Shown here: piece after piece, positions 23,801 through 37,660 of the stretch
How the letters are laid out: every line of letters begins with the position of its first letter
Position numbering within the stretch: position 1 is the first letter of the stretch
DNA from: Hydractinia symbiolongicarpus
Taxonomy: Eukaryota > Cnidaria > Hydrozoa > Anthoathecata > Hydractiniidae
NCBI RefSeq assembly: GCF_029227915.1
Contig: NC_079883.1
Coordinates: 28,894,001 to 28,958,000, forward strand
Direction of reading: 5' to 3'
DNA length: 64,000 nucleotides
Notes under the pieces: generated by a model
Database searches by the model: none
The model's input: the letters and a program-made list of their open reading frames with translations, nothing else
What the model was told of the DNA's origin: nothing
Program-made: the position numbers and the translations under genes

Positions 23801-25089
23801 AGCGATTACACTGGGAGCTTTGGAAGCGGTTCATTTCAAAATTTAGATAAATAAGTCATTTTTTACCGTGGGACCAATCCAATCCGTTATCGCGCTCTGA
23901 AGAAATAGAGACAGTTTCAAAAACTACATTTCAATGACTTTCTAGCGGTATCAGTCCGTTTGAGTTACAACGGTTGCGTCACATATTCGTACCAACATGT
24001 ATTTAGCGATATTTTTCTGATATTACTAGGTTGCATCGCTTTTAACAGTGAAACGATTGACTGTGGGACTTAACTGAATTGATTCTGGACTGTGACCTTA
24101 TATATTCGATAAATGAGCCAATTGGACTCCAAGGAATCACATTCTTCTTAATTTGAGATGATTGCTGGAATTCAGCGAGTACACTATGCTCTGTTGTAGC
24201 GCTTTTTTAAAAAATTTAGATCAATAAGTCCTTTTTTACTGTAGGACCAATCCTGGCCGTTAGCACGCACTGAAGAAATAGAGGCATTCGCAAAAACTAA
24301 ATCTCACTGACTTCGTGGCAGTATCAATCCGTTTGAGATACAACGGTTGCGTCACAAATTCGTCCCCACATGTATTTAGCGATAGTATTCGAATATTACT
24401 AGGTTGCATCGCTTTTAACAGTGAAACGTTTGACTGTGGGACTTAATTGAACTGATTTTGACTTTGACCTTATAAATGTGATAAATGTGCCAGTTTGACT
24501 ACAAGAAATAACATTCTTCCTAATTCGACATGATTGCTTGGATTCAGCGATTGCACTATGCTCTGTGGTAGCGCTTTTTTTTAAATATTTAGATAAATAA
24601 GTCCTTTTTTACTGTGGGACCAATCATGGCCGTTAGCACGCACTGAAGAAATAGAGATATTCTCAAAAACTACACCTCATTGACTTCGTGGCGGTATCAA
24701 TCCGTTTGAGATACAACGGCTGCGTCACATATTCGTCCCAACATGTATTTAGTGACATATTTGCGATATTACTAAGTTATATCGCTTTTAACAATGAAAC
24801 GATTGACTGTGGGACTTAATTGAACTAACTTTGGTCTGTGACCTGATAAATGTGATAAACGAGCCAACTGGACCCCAAGGAATAACATTCTTCTTAAATT
24901 GACATGATTGCTGGATTTCAGTAAGTACACTATGCTCTGTGGTAGCGCTTTTTTTAAGAATTTAGATAAATAAGTCATTTTTTACTGTGGGACCAATCCT
25001 AGCCGTTATTGCGCGCTGGGGAAATAGAGACAGTTTCAAATACTACATTTCACTGACTTTCTAACGGTGTCAGTTCGTTTGAGTTACAA

Positions 25090-28000
25090 CGGTTGGGTCA
25101 CATATTCGTACCAACATGTATTTAGCGATATTTTTCTGATATTACTAGGTTGCATCGCTTTTAACAGTGAAACGATTGACGGTGGGACTTAATTAAACTA
25201 ACTTTGGACTGTGACCTGATAAATGTGATAAATGAGACAATTGGACTCCAAGAAGTAACATTCTTCTTAATTTGAAATGATTGCCGGAACTCAGCTATTA
25301 CACTGGGCGCAGTGGTAGCGCTTCATATAAAAATTTAGATAAATAAGACATTTTTTACTGTGGGACCAATCCTAGCCGTTATTGCGCGTTGAAGAATTAG
25401 AGACAGTTTCAAAAAATACCTTTCAATGACGTTCTAACGGTGTCAGTCCGTTTGAGTTACAGCGGTTGCGTCACATATTCGTATCAACATGTATTTAGTG
25501 ATTTTTTACCGATATTACAAAGTTGTATCGCTTTTAACAGTGAAGCGATTGACTGTGGGACTTAATTGAACTGATTCTGGACTGTGACATTATAGATGCG
25601 ATAAATGAGATAATTGGACTCCAAGGAATAACATTCTTCTTAATTCGAGATGATTGCTAGAATTCAGCGAGTACACTATGCTCTGTGGTAGCGCTTTTTT
25701 TAAAAATTTAGATAAATCAGTCTTTTTTTACTGTGGGACCAATACTGGCCGTTAGCGCGCACTCAAGAAATAGAGACATTCTCAAATACTAAATCTCATT
25801 GACTTCGTGGCGGTATCAATCCGTTTGAGATACAAAGGCCGCGTCACATATTCGTACCAACATGTATTTAGTGACATTTTTCCGATATTACTAAGTTATA
25901 TCGCTTTTTTAACAATGAAATGATTGACTGTGGGACTTAATTGAACTAACATTGGGCTGTGACCTTATAAATGTGATAAGTGAGCCAACTGGACTCCAAG
26001 AAATAACATTTTTCTTACTTTGACATGATTGTTGGAACTCAGCGATTACACTGGGCGCTGTGGAAGCGCTTCATTTAAAAATTTAGATAAATAAGTCTTT
26101 TTTTACTGTGGGACCAATCCTAGCCGTTATCGCGCGCTGAAGAAATAGAGACAGTTTCAAAAACTACATTCCAATGACTTTCTAGCAGTATCAGTCCGTT
26201 TGAGTTACAACGGTTGCGTCACATATTCGAACCAACATGTATTTAGTGACATTTTTCCTATATTACTAAGTTATATCGCTTTTAACAATGAAATGATTGA
26301 CTGTGGGACTTAATTGAACTAACTTTCGCCTGTGACCTTATAAATGTGATAAGTGAGCCAACTGGACTACAAGAAATAACATTCTTCTTACATTGACATG
26401 ATTGTTGGAAATCAGCGATTACACTGGGCGCTTTGGAAGCGGTTCATTTCAAAATTTAGATAAATAAGTCATTTTTTACCGTGGGACCAATCCAATCCGT
26501 TATCGCGCGCTGAAGAAATAGAGAGTTTCAAAAACTACATTTCAATGACTTTCTAGCGGTATCAGTCCGTTTGAGTTACAACGGTTGCGTCACATCTTCG
26601 TACCAACATGTATTTAGCGATATTTTTCCGCTATTACCATGTTGCATCGCTTTTAACAATGAAACGATTGACTGTGGGACTTAACTGAATTGATTCTGGA
26701 CTGTGACCTTATACATTCGATAAATGAGCCAATTGGACTCCAAGGAATCACATTCTTCTTAATTTGAGATGATTGCTGGAATTCAGGGAGTACACTATGC
26801 TCTGTTGTAGCGCTTTTTTTAAAAATTTAGATCAATAAGTCCTTTTTTACTGTAGGACCAATCCTGGCCGTTAGCACGCACTGAAGAAATAGAGGCATTC
26901 TCAAAAACTAAATCTCACTGACTTCGTGGCAGTATCAATCTGTTTGAGATACAACGGTTGGGTCACATATTCGTACCAACATGTATTTAGCGATATTTTT
27001 CTGATATTACTAGGTTGCATCGCTTTTAACAGTGAAACGATTGACGGTGGGACTTAATTTAACTAACTTTGGACTGTGACCTGATAAATGTGATAAATGA
27101 GACAATTGGACTCCAAGAAGTAACATTCTTCTTAATTTGAAATGATTGCCGGAACTCAGTTATTACACTGGGCGCAGTGGTAGCGCTTCATATAAAAATT
27201 TAGATAAATAAGTCATTTTTTACTGTGGGACCAATCCTAGCCGTTATTGCGCGCTGAAGAATTAGAGACAGTTTCAAAAAATACCTTTCAATGACGTTCT
27301 AACGGTGTCAGTCCGTTTGAGTTACAGCGGTTGCGTCACATATTCGTACCAACATGTATTTATTGATTTTTTACCGATATTACAAAGTTGTATCGCTTTT
27401 AACAGTGAAGCGATTGACTGTGGGACTTAATTGAACTGATTCTGGACTGTGACATTATAGATGCGATAAATGAGATAATTGGACTCCAAGGAATAACATT
27501 CTTCTTAATTCGAGATGATTGCTAGAATTCAGCGAGTACACTATGCTCTGTGGTAGCGCTTTTTGTAAAAATTTAGGTAAATCAGTCTTTTTTTACTGTG
27601 GGACCAATCCTGGCCGTTAGCGCGCACTCAAGAAATAGAGACATTCTCAAATACTAAATCTCATTGACTTCGTGGCGGTATCAATCCGTTTGAGATACAA
27701 AGGCCGCGTCACATATTCGTACCAACATGTATTTAGTGACATTTTTCCGATATTACTAAGTTATATCGCTTTTTTAACAATGAAATGATTGACTGTGGGA
27801 CTTAATTGAACTAACATTGGCCTGTGACCTTATAAATGTGATAAGTGAGCCAACTGGACTCCAAGAAATAACATTTTTCTTACTTTGACATGATTGTTAG
27901 AACTCAGCGATTACACTGGGCGCTGTGGAAGCGCTTCATTTAAAAATTTAGATAAATAAGTCTTTTTTTACTGTGGGACCAATCCTAGCCGTTATCGCGC

Positions 28001-28639
28001 GCTGAAGAAATAGAGACAGTTTCAAAAACTACATTCCAATGACTTTCTAGCAGTATCAGTCCGTTTGAGTTACAACGGTTGCGTCACATATTCGTACCAA
28101 CATGTATTTATTGACATTTTTCCAATATTACTAAGTTATATCGCTTTTAACAATGAAATGATTGACTGTGGGACTTAACTGAACTAACTTTCGCCTGTGA
28201 CCTTATAAATGTGATAAGTGAGCTAACTGGACTCCAAGAAATAACATTCTTCTTACATTGACATGATTGTTGGAAATCAGCGATTACACTGGGCGCTTTG
28301 GAAGCGGTTCATTTCAAAATTTAGATAAATAAGTCATTTTTTACCGTGGGACCAATCCAATCCGTTATCGCGCGCTGAAGAAATAGAGACAGTTTCAAAA
28401 ACTACATTTCAATGACTTTCTAGCGGTATCAGTCCGTTTGAGTTACAACGGTTGCGTCACATCTTCGTACCAACATGTATTTAGCGATATTTTTCCGCTA
28501 TTACCATGTTGCATCGCTTTTAACAATGAAACGATTGACTGTGGGACTTAACTGAATTGATTCTGGACTGTGACCTTATACATTCGATAAATGAGCCAAT
28601 TGGACTCCAAGGAATCACATTCTTCTTAATTTGAGATGA
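25090..28639 (+). repeat. 5-monomer HOR, two adjacent copies (period 1,865 bp)
   Basis: Bases 25,090-26,954 repeat at 26,955 to about 28,639 with an offset of 1,865. Diagnostic pairs include CTCAGCTATTACACTGGGCG at 25,290 against CTCAGTTATTACACTGGGCG at 27,155, and the six-T variant CGCTTTTTTAAC at 25,904 and 27,769. The second copy stops about half a monomer early: at about 28,640 it switches to GCTTGGATTCAGCGAGTGC, the variant seen at 24,540. Confidence 0.85.
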
Positions 28640-31600
28640 TTGCTTGGATTCAGCGAGTGCACTATGCTCTGTGGTAGCGCTTTTTTTTAAATATTTAGAT
28701 AAATAAGTCCTTTTTTACTGTGGGACCAATCATGGCCGTTAGCACGCACTGAAGAAATAGGGATATTCTCAAAAACTACACCTCATTGACTTCGTGGAGG
28801 TATCAATCCGTTTGAGATACAACGGCTGCGTCACATATTCGTACCAACATGTATTTAGTGACATATTTGCGATATTACTAAGTTATATCGCTTTTAACAA
28901 TGAAACGATTGACTGTGGGACTTAATTGAACTAACTTTGGACTGTGACCTGATAAATGTGATAAATGAGACAATTGGACTCCAAGAAGTAACATTCTTCT
29001 TAATTTGAAATGATTGCCGGAACTCAGCGATTTCACTGGGCGCAGTGGTAGCGTTTCATATAAAAATTTAGATAAATAAGTCATTTTTTACTGTGGGACC
29101 AATCCTAGCCGTTATTGCGCGCTGAAGAATTAGAGACAGTTTCAAAAAATACCTTTCAATGACGTTCTAACGGCGTCAGTCCGTTTGAGTTACAGCGGTT
29201 GCGTCACATATTCGTACCAACATGTATTTAGTGATTTTTTACCGATATTACAAAGTTGTATCGCTTTTAACAGTGAAGCGATTGACTGTGGGACTTAATT
29301 GAACTGATTCTGGACTGTGACAATATAGATGCGATAAATGAGATAATTGGACTCCAAGGAATAACATTCTTCTTAATTCGAGATGACTGCTGGAATTCAG
29401 CGAGCACACTATGCTCTGTTGTAGCGCTTTTTTTAAAAATTTAGATAAATAAGTCTTTTTTTACTGTGGGACCAATCCTGGCCGTTAGCGCGCACTCAAG
29501 AAATAGAGAAATTCTCAAAAACTAAATCTCATTGACTTCGTGGCGGTATCAATCCGTTTGAGATACAACGGCCGCGTCACATATTCCTACCAACATGTAT
29601 TTAGTGACATTTTTCCGATATTACTAAGTTATATCGCTTTTTTAACAATGAAATGATTGACTGTGGGACTTAATTGAACTAACATTGGCCTGTGACCTTC
29701 TAAATGTGATAAGTGAGCCAACTGGACTCCTAGAAATAACATTTTTCTTATTTTGACATGATTGTTGGAACTCAGCGATTGCATTTGGCGCTGTGGCAGC
29801 GCTTCATTTAAAAATTTAGATAAATAAGTCATTTTTTACTGTGGGACCAATCCGAGTCGTTATTGCACGCTGAAGAAATAGAGACAGTTTCAAAAACTAT
29901 CTTTCAATGACGTTCTAACAGTATCAGTCCGCTTGAGTTACAACGGTTGCGTCACATTATCTTACCAACATGTATTTAGTGATTTTTTTCCGATTTTACT
30001 AGGTTGCATCGCTTTTAACAGTGAAACGATTCACTGTGGGACTTAATTGAACTAACTTTGGACTGTGACCTGATAAATGTGATAAATAAAACCATTGGAC
30101 CCCAAGAAATAACATTCTTTTTAATTTGACATGATTGTTGGAACTCAGCGATTACACTGGGCGCTGTGGAAGCGCTTCATTTAAAAATTGAGATAAATAA
30201 GTCATTCTTTACTGTGGGACCAATCCTAGCCGTTATCGCGTGCTAAAAAAAGGGCGACAGTTTCAAAAACTACATTTCAATGACGTTCTAACGGTATCAG
30301 TCACTTTGAGTTACAACGGTTGCGTCACATATTCGTCCCCACATGCATTTAGCGATAGTATTCGGATATTACTAGGTTGCATCGCTTTTAACAATGAAAC
30401 GTTTGACTGTGGGACTTAATTGAACTGATTTTGGAGTTTGACCTTATAAATATGATAAATGTGCCAGTTTGAATACAAGAAATAACATTCTTCTTAATTC
30501 GACATGATTGCTTGGAATCAGCGAGTGCACTATGCTCTGTGGTAGCGCTTTTTTTTAAATTTTTAAATAAATAAGTCCTTTTTTACTGTGGGACCAATCA
30601 TGGCCGTTAGCACGCACTGAAGATATAGAGACATTCTCAGAAACTACACCTCATTGACTTCGTGGCGGTATCAATCCGTTTGAGATACAACGGCTGCGTC
30701 ACATATTCGTACCAACATGTATTTAGTGACATATTTGCGATATTACTAAGTTATATCGCTTTAAACAATGAAACGATTGACTGTGGGACTTAATTGAACT
30801 AACTTTGGTCTGTGACCTGATAAATGTGATAAACGAGCCAACTGGACTCCAAGGAATAACATTCTTCTTAAATTGACATGGTTGCTGGATTTCAGTAAGT
30901 ACACTATGCTCTGTGGTAGCGCTTTTTTTAAAAATTTAGATAAATAAGTCTTTTTTTACTGTGGGACCAATCCTGTCCGTTAGCACGCACTGAAGAAATA
31001 GAGCCATTCTCAAAAACTAAATCTCATTGACTTCGTGGCGGTATCAATCCGTTTGAGATACAACGGCTGCGTCACATATTCGTACCAACATGTATTTACT
31101 GACATTTTTCCGGTATTACTAAGTTATATCGCTTTTAACAATGAAACGATTGACTGTGGGACTTAATTGAACTAACTTTGGTCTGTGACCTTATAAATGT
31201 GATAAGTGAGACAATTGGACTCCAAGAAGTAACATTCTTCTTAATTTGAAATGATTGCCGGAACTCAGCGATTACACTGGGCGCAGTGGTAGCGCTTCAT
31301 TTAAAAATTTAGATAAATAAGTCATTTTTTACTGTGGGACCAATCCTAGCCGTTATTGCGTGCTGGGGAAATAGAGACAGTTTCAAAAAGTACCTTTCAA
31401 TGACGTTCTAACAGTATCAGTCCGTTTGAGTTACAACGGTTGCGTCACATTATCGTACCAACATGTATTTAGTGATTTTTTTCTGATATTACAAGGTTGC
31501 ATCGCTCTTAACAGTGAAACGATTGACTGTGGGACTTAATTGAACTAACTTGGGACTGTGACCTGATAAATGTGATAAATAAGACAATTGGACCCCAAGA

Positions 31601-33930
31601 AATAACATTCTTTTTAATTTGACATGATTGTTGGAACTCAGCGATTACACTGGGCGCTGTGGAAGCGCTTCATTTAAAAATTGAGATAAATAAGTCATTC
31701 TCTACTGTGGGACCAATCCTAGCCGTTATCGCGTGCTGAAGAAAGGGCGACAGTTTCAAAAACTACATCTCACTGACTTTCTAACGGTGTCAGTCCGTTT
31801 GAGTTACAACGGTTGGGTCACATATTCGTACCAACATGTACTTAGCGATATTTTTCTGACATTACTAAGTTATATCGCTTTTAACAATGAAATGATTGAC
31901 TGTGGGACTTAATTGAACTAACTTTGGTCTGTGACCTAATAAATGTGATAAACGAGCCATCTGGACTCCAAGGAATAACATTCTTCTTAAATTGACATGA
32001 TTGCTGGATTTCAGTAAGTACACTATGCTCTGTGGTAGCTCTTTTTTTTAAAAAATTAGATAAATAAGTCATTTTTTACTGTGGGACCAATCCTAGCCGT
32101 TATTGCGCGCTGGGGAAATAGAGGCAGTTTCAAATACTACATTTCACTGACTTTCTAACGGTGTCAGTTCGTTTGAGTTACAACGGTTGGGTCACATATT
32201 CGTACCAACATGTATTTAGCGATATTTTTCTGATATTACTAGGTTGCATCGCTTTTAACAGTGAAACGATTGACGGTCGGACTTAATTAAACTAACTTTG
32301 GACTGTGACCTGATAAAAGTGATAAATGAGACAATTGGACTCCAAGAAGTAACATTCTTCTTAATTTGAAATGATTGCCGGAACTCAGCGATTACACTGG
32401 GCGCAGTGGTAGCGCTTCATATAAAAATTTAGATAAATAAGTCATTTTTTACTGTGGGACCAATCCTAGCCGTTATTGCGCGCTGAAGAATTAGAGACAG
32501 TTTCAAAAACTACCTTTCAATGACGTTCTAACGGTGTCAGTCCGTTTGAGTTACAACGGTTGCGTCACATATTCGTACCAACATGTATTTAGTGATTTTT
32601 TACCGATATTACAAAGTTGTATCGCTTTAACAGTGAAGCGATTGACTGTGGGACTTAATTGAACTGATTCTGGACTGTGACATTATAGATGCGATAAATG
32701 AGCTAATTGGACTCCAAGGAATAACATTCTTCTTAATTCGAGATGATTGCTGGAATTCAGCGAGTACACTATGCTCTGTGGTAGCGCTTTTTTTAAAAAT
32801 TTAGATAAATCAGTCTTTTTTTACTGTGGGACCAATCCTGGCCGTTAGCGCGCACTTAAGAAATAGAGACATTCTCAAAAACTAAATCTCATTGACTTCG
32901 TGGCGGTATCAATCCGTTTGAGATACAACGGCCGCGTCACATATTCGTACCAACATGTATTTAGTGACATTTTTCCGATATTACTAAGTTATATCGCTTT
33001 TTTAACAATGAAATGATTCACTGTGGGACTTAATTGAACTAACATTGGCCTGTGACCTTATAAATGTGATAAGTGAGCCAACTGGACTCCAAGAAATTTC
33101 ATTTTTCTTAGTTTGACATGATTTTTGGAACTCGGCGATTGCACTTGGCTCTTTGGAAGCGCTTCATTTAAAAATTTAGATAAATAAGTCATTTTTTACT
33201 GTGGGACCAATCCTAGCCGTTATTGCGTGCTGAAGAAATAGAGACAGTTTCAAAAACTACCTTGCAATGACATTCTAACGGTATCAGTCCGTTTGAGTTA
33301 CAACGGTTTGGTCACATATTCGTACCAACATGTATTTAACCCTATTTTTCTGATATTACTAGGATGCTTCGCTTTTAACAGTGAAACGATTGTCGGTGGG
33401 ACTTAATTGAATTAACTTTGGACTGTGACCTGATAAATGTGATAAATAAGACAATTGGACCCCAAGAAATAACATTCTTTTTAGATTGACATGATTGTTG
33501 GAACTCAGCGATTACACTGGGCGCTGTGGAACGCTTCATTTAAAAATTGAGATAAATAAGTCATTCTCTACTGTGGGACCAATCCTAGCCGTTATCGCGT
33601 GCTGAAGAAAGGGCGACAGTTTCAAAAACTACATCTCACTGACTTTCTAACGGTGTCAGTCCGTTTGAGTTACAACGGTTGGGTCACATATTCGTACCAA
33701 CATGTACTTAGCGATATTTTTCTGACATTACTAGGTTGCATCGCTTTTAACAGTGAAGCGATTGACTGTGGGACTTAGTTGAACTGATTCTGGACTGTGA
33801 CATTATAGATGCGATAAATGAGATAATTGGACTCCAAGGAATCACATTCTTCTTAATTCGAGATGATTGCTGGAATTCAGCGAGTACACTATGCTCTGTC
33901 GTAGCGCTTTTTTTAAAAATTTAGATAAAT

Positions 33931-36900
33931 CAGTCTTTTTTTACTGTGGGACCAATCCTAACCGTTATCGCGCGCTGAAGAAATAGAGACAGTTTGAAAA
34001 ACTACATTTCAATGACTTTCTAGCGGTATCAGTCCGTTCGAGTTACAACGGTTGCGTCACATATTCGCACCAACATGTATTTAGTGACATTTTTCCGATA
34101 TTACTAACTTATATCGCCTTTAACAGTGAAATGATTGACTGTGGGACTTAATTGAACTAACTTTGGCCTGTGACCTTATAAATGTGATAAGTTAGCCAAC
34201 TGGACTCCAAGAACTAACATTCTTCTTACTTTGACTTGATTGTTGGAAATCAGCGATTACACTGGGCGCTGTGGAAGCGCTTCATTTAAAAATTTAGATA
34301 AATAAGTCATTTTTTACTGTGGGACCAATCCTAGTTGTTATCGCGCGCTGAAGAAATAGAGACAGTTTCAAAAACTACATTCCAATGACTTTCTAGCAGT
34401 ATCAGTCCGTTTGAGTTACAACGGTTGCGTCACATATTCGTACCAACATGTATTTAGTGACATTTTTCCGATATTATTAAGTTATGTCGCTTTTAACAAT
34501 GAAATGATTGACTGTGGGACTTAATTGAACTAACTTTGGCCTGTGACCTTATAAATGTAATAAGTGAGCCAACTGGACTCCAAGAAATAACATTCTTCTT
34601 ATTTCTACATGATTGTTGGAAATCAGCGATTACATTGGGCGCTTTGGAAGCGGTTCATTTCAAAATTTAGATAAATAAGTCATTTTTACTGTGGGACCAA
34701 TTCAATCCGTAATCGCGCGCTGAAGAAATAGAGACAGTTTCAAGAACTACATTTCAATGACTTTCTAGCGGTATCAGTCCGTTTGAGGTACACCCGTTGC
34801 GTCACATATTCGTACCAACATGTATTTAGCGATATTTTTCCGCTATTACCATGTTGCATCGCTTTCAAGAATGAAACGATTGACTGTGGGACTTAACTGA
34901 ATTGATTCTAGACTGTGACCTTATAAATTCGATAAATGAGCAAATTGGACTCCAAGGAATCACATTCTTCTTAATTCGAGATGATTGCTGGAATTCAGCG
35001 AGTACACTATGCTCTGTTGTAGCGCTTTTTTTAAAAATTTAGATCAATAAGTCTTTTTTTACTGTAGGACCAATCCTAGCCGTTATTGCGCGCTGAAGAA
35101 ATAGAGACAGTTTCAAAAACTACATTTCAATGACGTTTTAACGGTATCAGTCACTTTGAGTTACAACCGTTGCGTCACATATTCGTCCCCACATGCATTT
35201 AGCGATAGTATTCGGATTTTACTAGGTTGCATCGCTTTTAACAGTGAAACGTTTGACTGTGGGACTTAATTGAACTGATTTTGGAGTTTAACCTTATAAA
35301 TGTGATAAATGTGCCAGTTTGAATACAAGAAAAAACATTCTTCTTAATTCGACATGATTGCTTGGATTCAGCGAGTGCACTATGCTCTGTGGTAGCGCTT
35401 TTTTTAAATATTTAGATAAATAAGTCCTTTTTTACTGTGGGACCAATCATAACCGTTAGCACGCACTGAAGAAATAGAGATATTCTCAAAAACTACATTT
35501 CAATGACTTTCTAGCGGTATCAGTCTGTTCGAGTTACAACGGTTGCGTCACATATTCGTACCAACATGTATTTAGTGACATTTTTCCGATATTACTAAGT
35601 TATATCGCTTTTAACAATGAAATGATTGACTGTGGGACTTAATTGAACTAACTTTGGCCTGTGACCTTATAAATGTGATAAGTTAGCCAACTGGACTCCA
35701 AGAACTAACATTCTTCTTACTTTGACATGATTGTTGGAAATCAGCGATTACACTGGGCGCTTTGGAAGCGGTTCATTTCAAAATTTAGATAAATAAGTCA
35801 TTTTTTACTGTGGGACCAATCCAATCCGTTATCGCGCGCTGAAGAAATAGAGACAGTTTCAAGAACTACATTTCAATGACTTTCTAGCGGTATCAGTCCG
35901 TTTGAGTTACAACCGTTGCGTCACATGTTCGTACCAACATGTATTTAGCGATATTTTTCCGCTATTACCATGTTGCATCGCTTTCAACAATGAAACGATT
36001 GACTGTGGGACTTAACTGAATTGATTCTGGACTGTGACCTTATAAATTCGATAAATGATCCAATTGGACTCCAAGGAATCACATTCTTCTTAATTCGAGA
36101 TGATTGCTGGAATTCAGCGAGTACACTATGCTCTGTTGTAGCGCTTTTTTAAAAATTTTAGATCAATAAGTCTTTTTTTACTGTAGGACCAATCCTAGCC
36201 GTTATTGCGCGCTGAAGAAATAGAGACAGTTTCAAACTCTACATTTCAATGACGTTCTAACGGTATCAGTCACTTTGAGTTACAACGGTTGCGTCACATA
36301 TTCGTCCCCACATGCATTTAGCGATAGTATTCGGATATTACTAGGTTGCATCGCTTTTAACAATGAAACGTTTGACTGTGGGACTTAATTGAACTGATTT
36401 TGGAGTTTGACCTTATAAATGTGATAAATGTGCCAGTTTGAATACAAGAAATAACATTCTTCTTAATTCGACATGATTGCTTGGAATCAGCGAGTGCACT
36501 ATGCTCTGTGGTAGCGCTTTTTTTTAAATTTTTAAATAAATAAGTCCTTTTTTACTGTGGGACCAATCATGGCCGTTAGCACGCACTGAAGAAATAGAGA
36601 TATTCTCAAAAACTACATTTCAATTACTTTCTAGCGGTATCAGTCCGTTCGAGTTACAACGGTTGCGTCACATATTCGTACCAACATGTATTTAGTGACA
36701 TTTTTCCGTTATTACTAAGTTATATCGCTTTTAACAATGAAATGATTGACTGTGGGACTTAATTGAACTAACTTTGGCCTGTGACCTTATAAATGTGATA
36801 AGTTAGCCAACTGGACTCCAAGAACTAACATTCTTCTTACTTTGACTTGATTGTTGGAAATCAGCGATTACACTGGGCGCTGTGGAAGCGCTACATTTAA

Positions 36901-37660
36901 AAATTTAGATAAATAAGTCATTCTTTACTGTAGGACCAATCCTAGCCGTTATCGCGCGCTGAAGAAATAGAGACCGTTTCAAGAACTACATTTCAATGAC
37001 TTTCTAGCGGTATCAGTCCGTTTGAGTTACAACCGTTGCGTCACAAATTCGTACCAACATGTATTTAGTGACATTTTTCCGATATTACTAAGTTATATCG
37101 CTTTTAACAATGAAATGATTGACTGTGGGACTTAATTGAACTAACTTTGGCCTGTGACCTTATAAATGTGATAAGTGAGTTAACTGGACTCCAAGAACTA
37201 ACATTCTTCTTACTTTGACTTGATTGTTGGAAATCAGCGATTACACTGGGCGCTGTGGAAGCGCTTCATTTAAAAATTTAGATAAATAAGTCATTTTTTA
37301 CTGTGGGACCAATCCTAGGCGTTATCGCGCGCTGAAGAAATAGAGACAGTTTCAAAAACTACATTCCAATGACTTTCTAGCAGTATCAGTCCGTTTGAGT
37401 TACAACGGTTGCGTCACATATTCGTACCAACATGTATTTAGTGACATTTTTACGATATTACTAAGTTATATCGCTTTTAACAATGAAATGATTGACTGTG
37501 GGACTTAATTGAACTAACTTTGGCCTGTGACCTTATAAATGTGATAAGTGAGCCAACTGGACTCCAAGAAATAACATTCTTCTTACTTTGAAATGATTGT
37601 TGGAAATCAGCGATTACACTGGGCGCTTTGGAAGCGGTTCATTTCAAAATTTAGATAAAT
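33931..37660 (+). repeat. 10-monomer HOR of family B, copy 1 (3,730 bp)
   Basis: Landmarks recur at an offset of 3,730-3,732: CAGTCTTTTTTTACTG at 33,931 and 37,661, CTAGTTGTTATCGCG at 34,331 and 38,061, GTTTGAGGTACACC at 34,781 and 38,512. Inside the unit a B1-B2-variant series is itself repeated with modifications (compare 35,460-36,600), so this is again a composite HOR. Confidence 0.87.
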